A stretch of 55,232 bases of DNA from Candidatus Planktophila sp. (lineage in GTDB: Bacteria > Actinomycetota > Actinomycetes > Nanopelagicales > Nanopelagicaceae): NCBI GenBank assembly GCA_017858325.1, contig JAFMBT010000010.1, positions 1 through 55,232 of the forward strand. Reading direction: 5' to 3'. Below the pieces are notes generated by a model. It searched no databases. It was not told where the DNA came from and saw nothing but the letters and a program-made list of their open reading frames with translations. The position numbers were made by a program, and so were the translations under genes. Of the stretch, positions 55,106-55,232 are shown piece by piece; positions within the stretch are counted from its first letter, which is position 1, and the number at the start of each line of letters is the position of its first letter.

Positions 55106-55232
55106 TTACTTTGCTGCTGCCTTCTTGCGACGGCGCTTCTTTGGAGCAGCTGCTTTAGCTGCTGCCTTCTTGCGACGCTTTGGAGCTGCCTTCTTAGCTG
55201 CTGCCTTCTTGCGACGCTTTGGAGCTGCCTTC
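55106..55232 (-). CDS. C-terminal Lys/Ala/Arg-rich tail, histone-like protein (partial)
   Basis: Only the last 41 codons and the TAA (55106-55108) are inside the window. The sequence is built of 13-residue units KKAAAKKAAPKRR, repeated with a 39-base period and ending PKKRRRKKAAAK. Such PAKK/KAAP tails occur on actinobacterial HU (HupB), and also on some Rho, RNase or ribosome-associated proteins. Without the N-terminal domain I cannot name it; a nucleic-acid-binding role is the safe reading. The exact repeat makes it prone to length change. Confidence 0.8.
   Translation of the reverse strand, partial: KAAPKRRKKAAAKKAAPKRRKKAAAKAAAPKKRRRKKAAAK

Overview
The window looks like a chromosome segment from a small-genome actinobacterium of moderate GC (mid-40s percent by eye). 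The nearest fit I can name is the freshwater acI / Nanopelagicales group. This rests on actinobacterial gene types (PucR regulator, PH-domain membrane protein, short-form Gnd), tight gene packing with many 1-30 nt overlaps, frequent leaderless starts, and a lysine/alanine/arginine-rich histone-like tail at the right edge. The lineage is an inference and no marker gene was compared.

Layout. 1-3319: SulP anion transporter, then a repeat-rich, gene-poor stretch with an odd tRNA-like gene, three related terminators, four copies of a 23-bp motif and a small secreted protein. 3320-11467: amino-acid and peptide metabolism (M19 dipeptidase, polar amino-acid ABC transporter, LysA, PucR regulator, glutamate dehydrogenase). 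11567-19192: divergent carbohydrate cluster (AGE-type isomerase and GH116 glycosidase leftward; Gfo/Idh/MocA oxidoreductase, SGNH esterase and arabinose/fucose isomerase-like protein rightward). 19189-20939: rhodanese and MBL-rhodanese persulfide genes. 21031-26613: SDR, TerC, S51 peptidase, DUF4287/DUF1801 protein and KatG.

26579-30877 is the most unusual block. A leftward MFS-CopC-AlkD unit and a rightward unit (small Cys-rich protein, CsoR/CstR-family regulator, rhodanese lipoprotein, second Cys-rich paralogue, DUF305 protein) diverge from an operator that matches the one in front of the MBL-rhodanese gene 8 kb away. I infer one persulfide (or copper/sulfur) stress regulon spanning both loci. 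Its new element is a pair of tiny proteins with an identical cysteine/histidine register.

30922-34448: FMN riboswitch and ribD-ribE-ribBA-ribH. 34478-36873: GH13 alpha-glucosidase and an SDR. 36881-39730: divergent basic amino-acid decarboxylase and GabT-type aminotransferase. 39774-44160: oxidative pentose phosphate genes pgl-gnd-zwf plus an MFS exporter. 44415-51277: oligopeptide-type ABC transporter with an oversized first permease and a PH-domain gene nested antisense. 51302-55057: Tgt, M13 peptidase and a MarR regulator with a clear operator. 55106-end: 3' end of the basic-tail protein.

No insertion sequence, prophage, CRISPR array or rRNA was seen.
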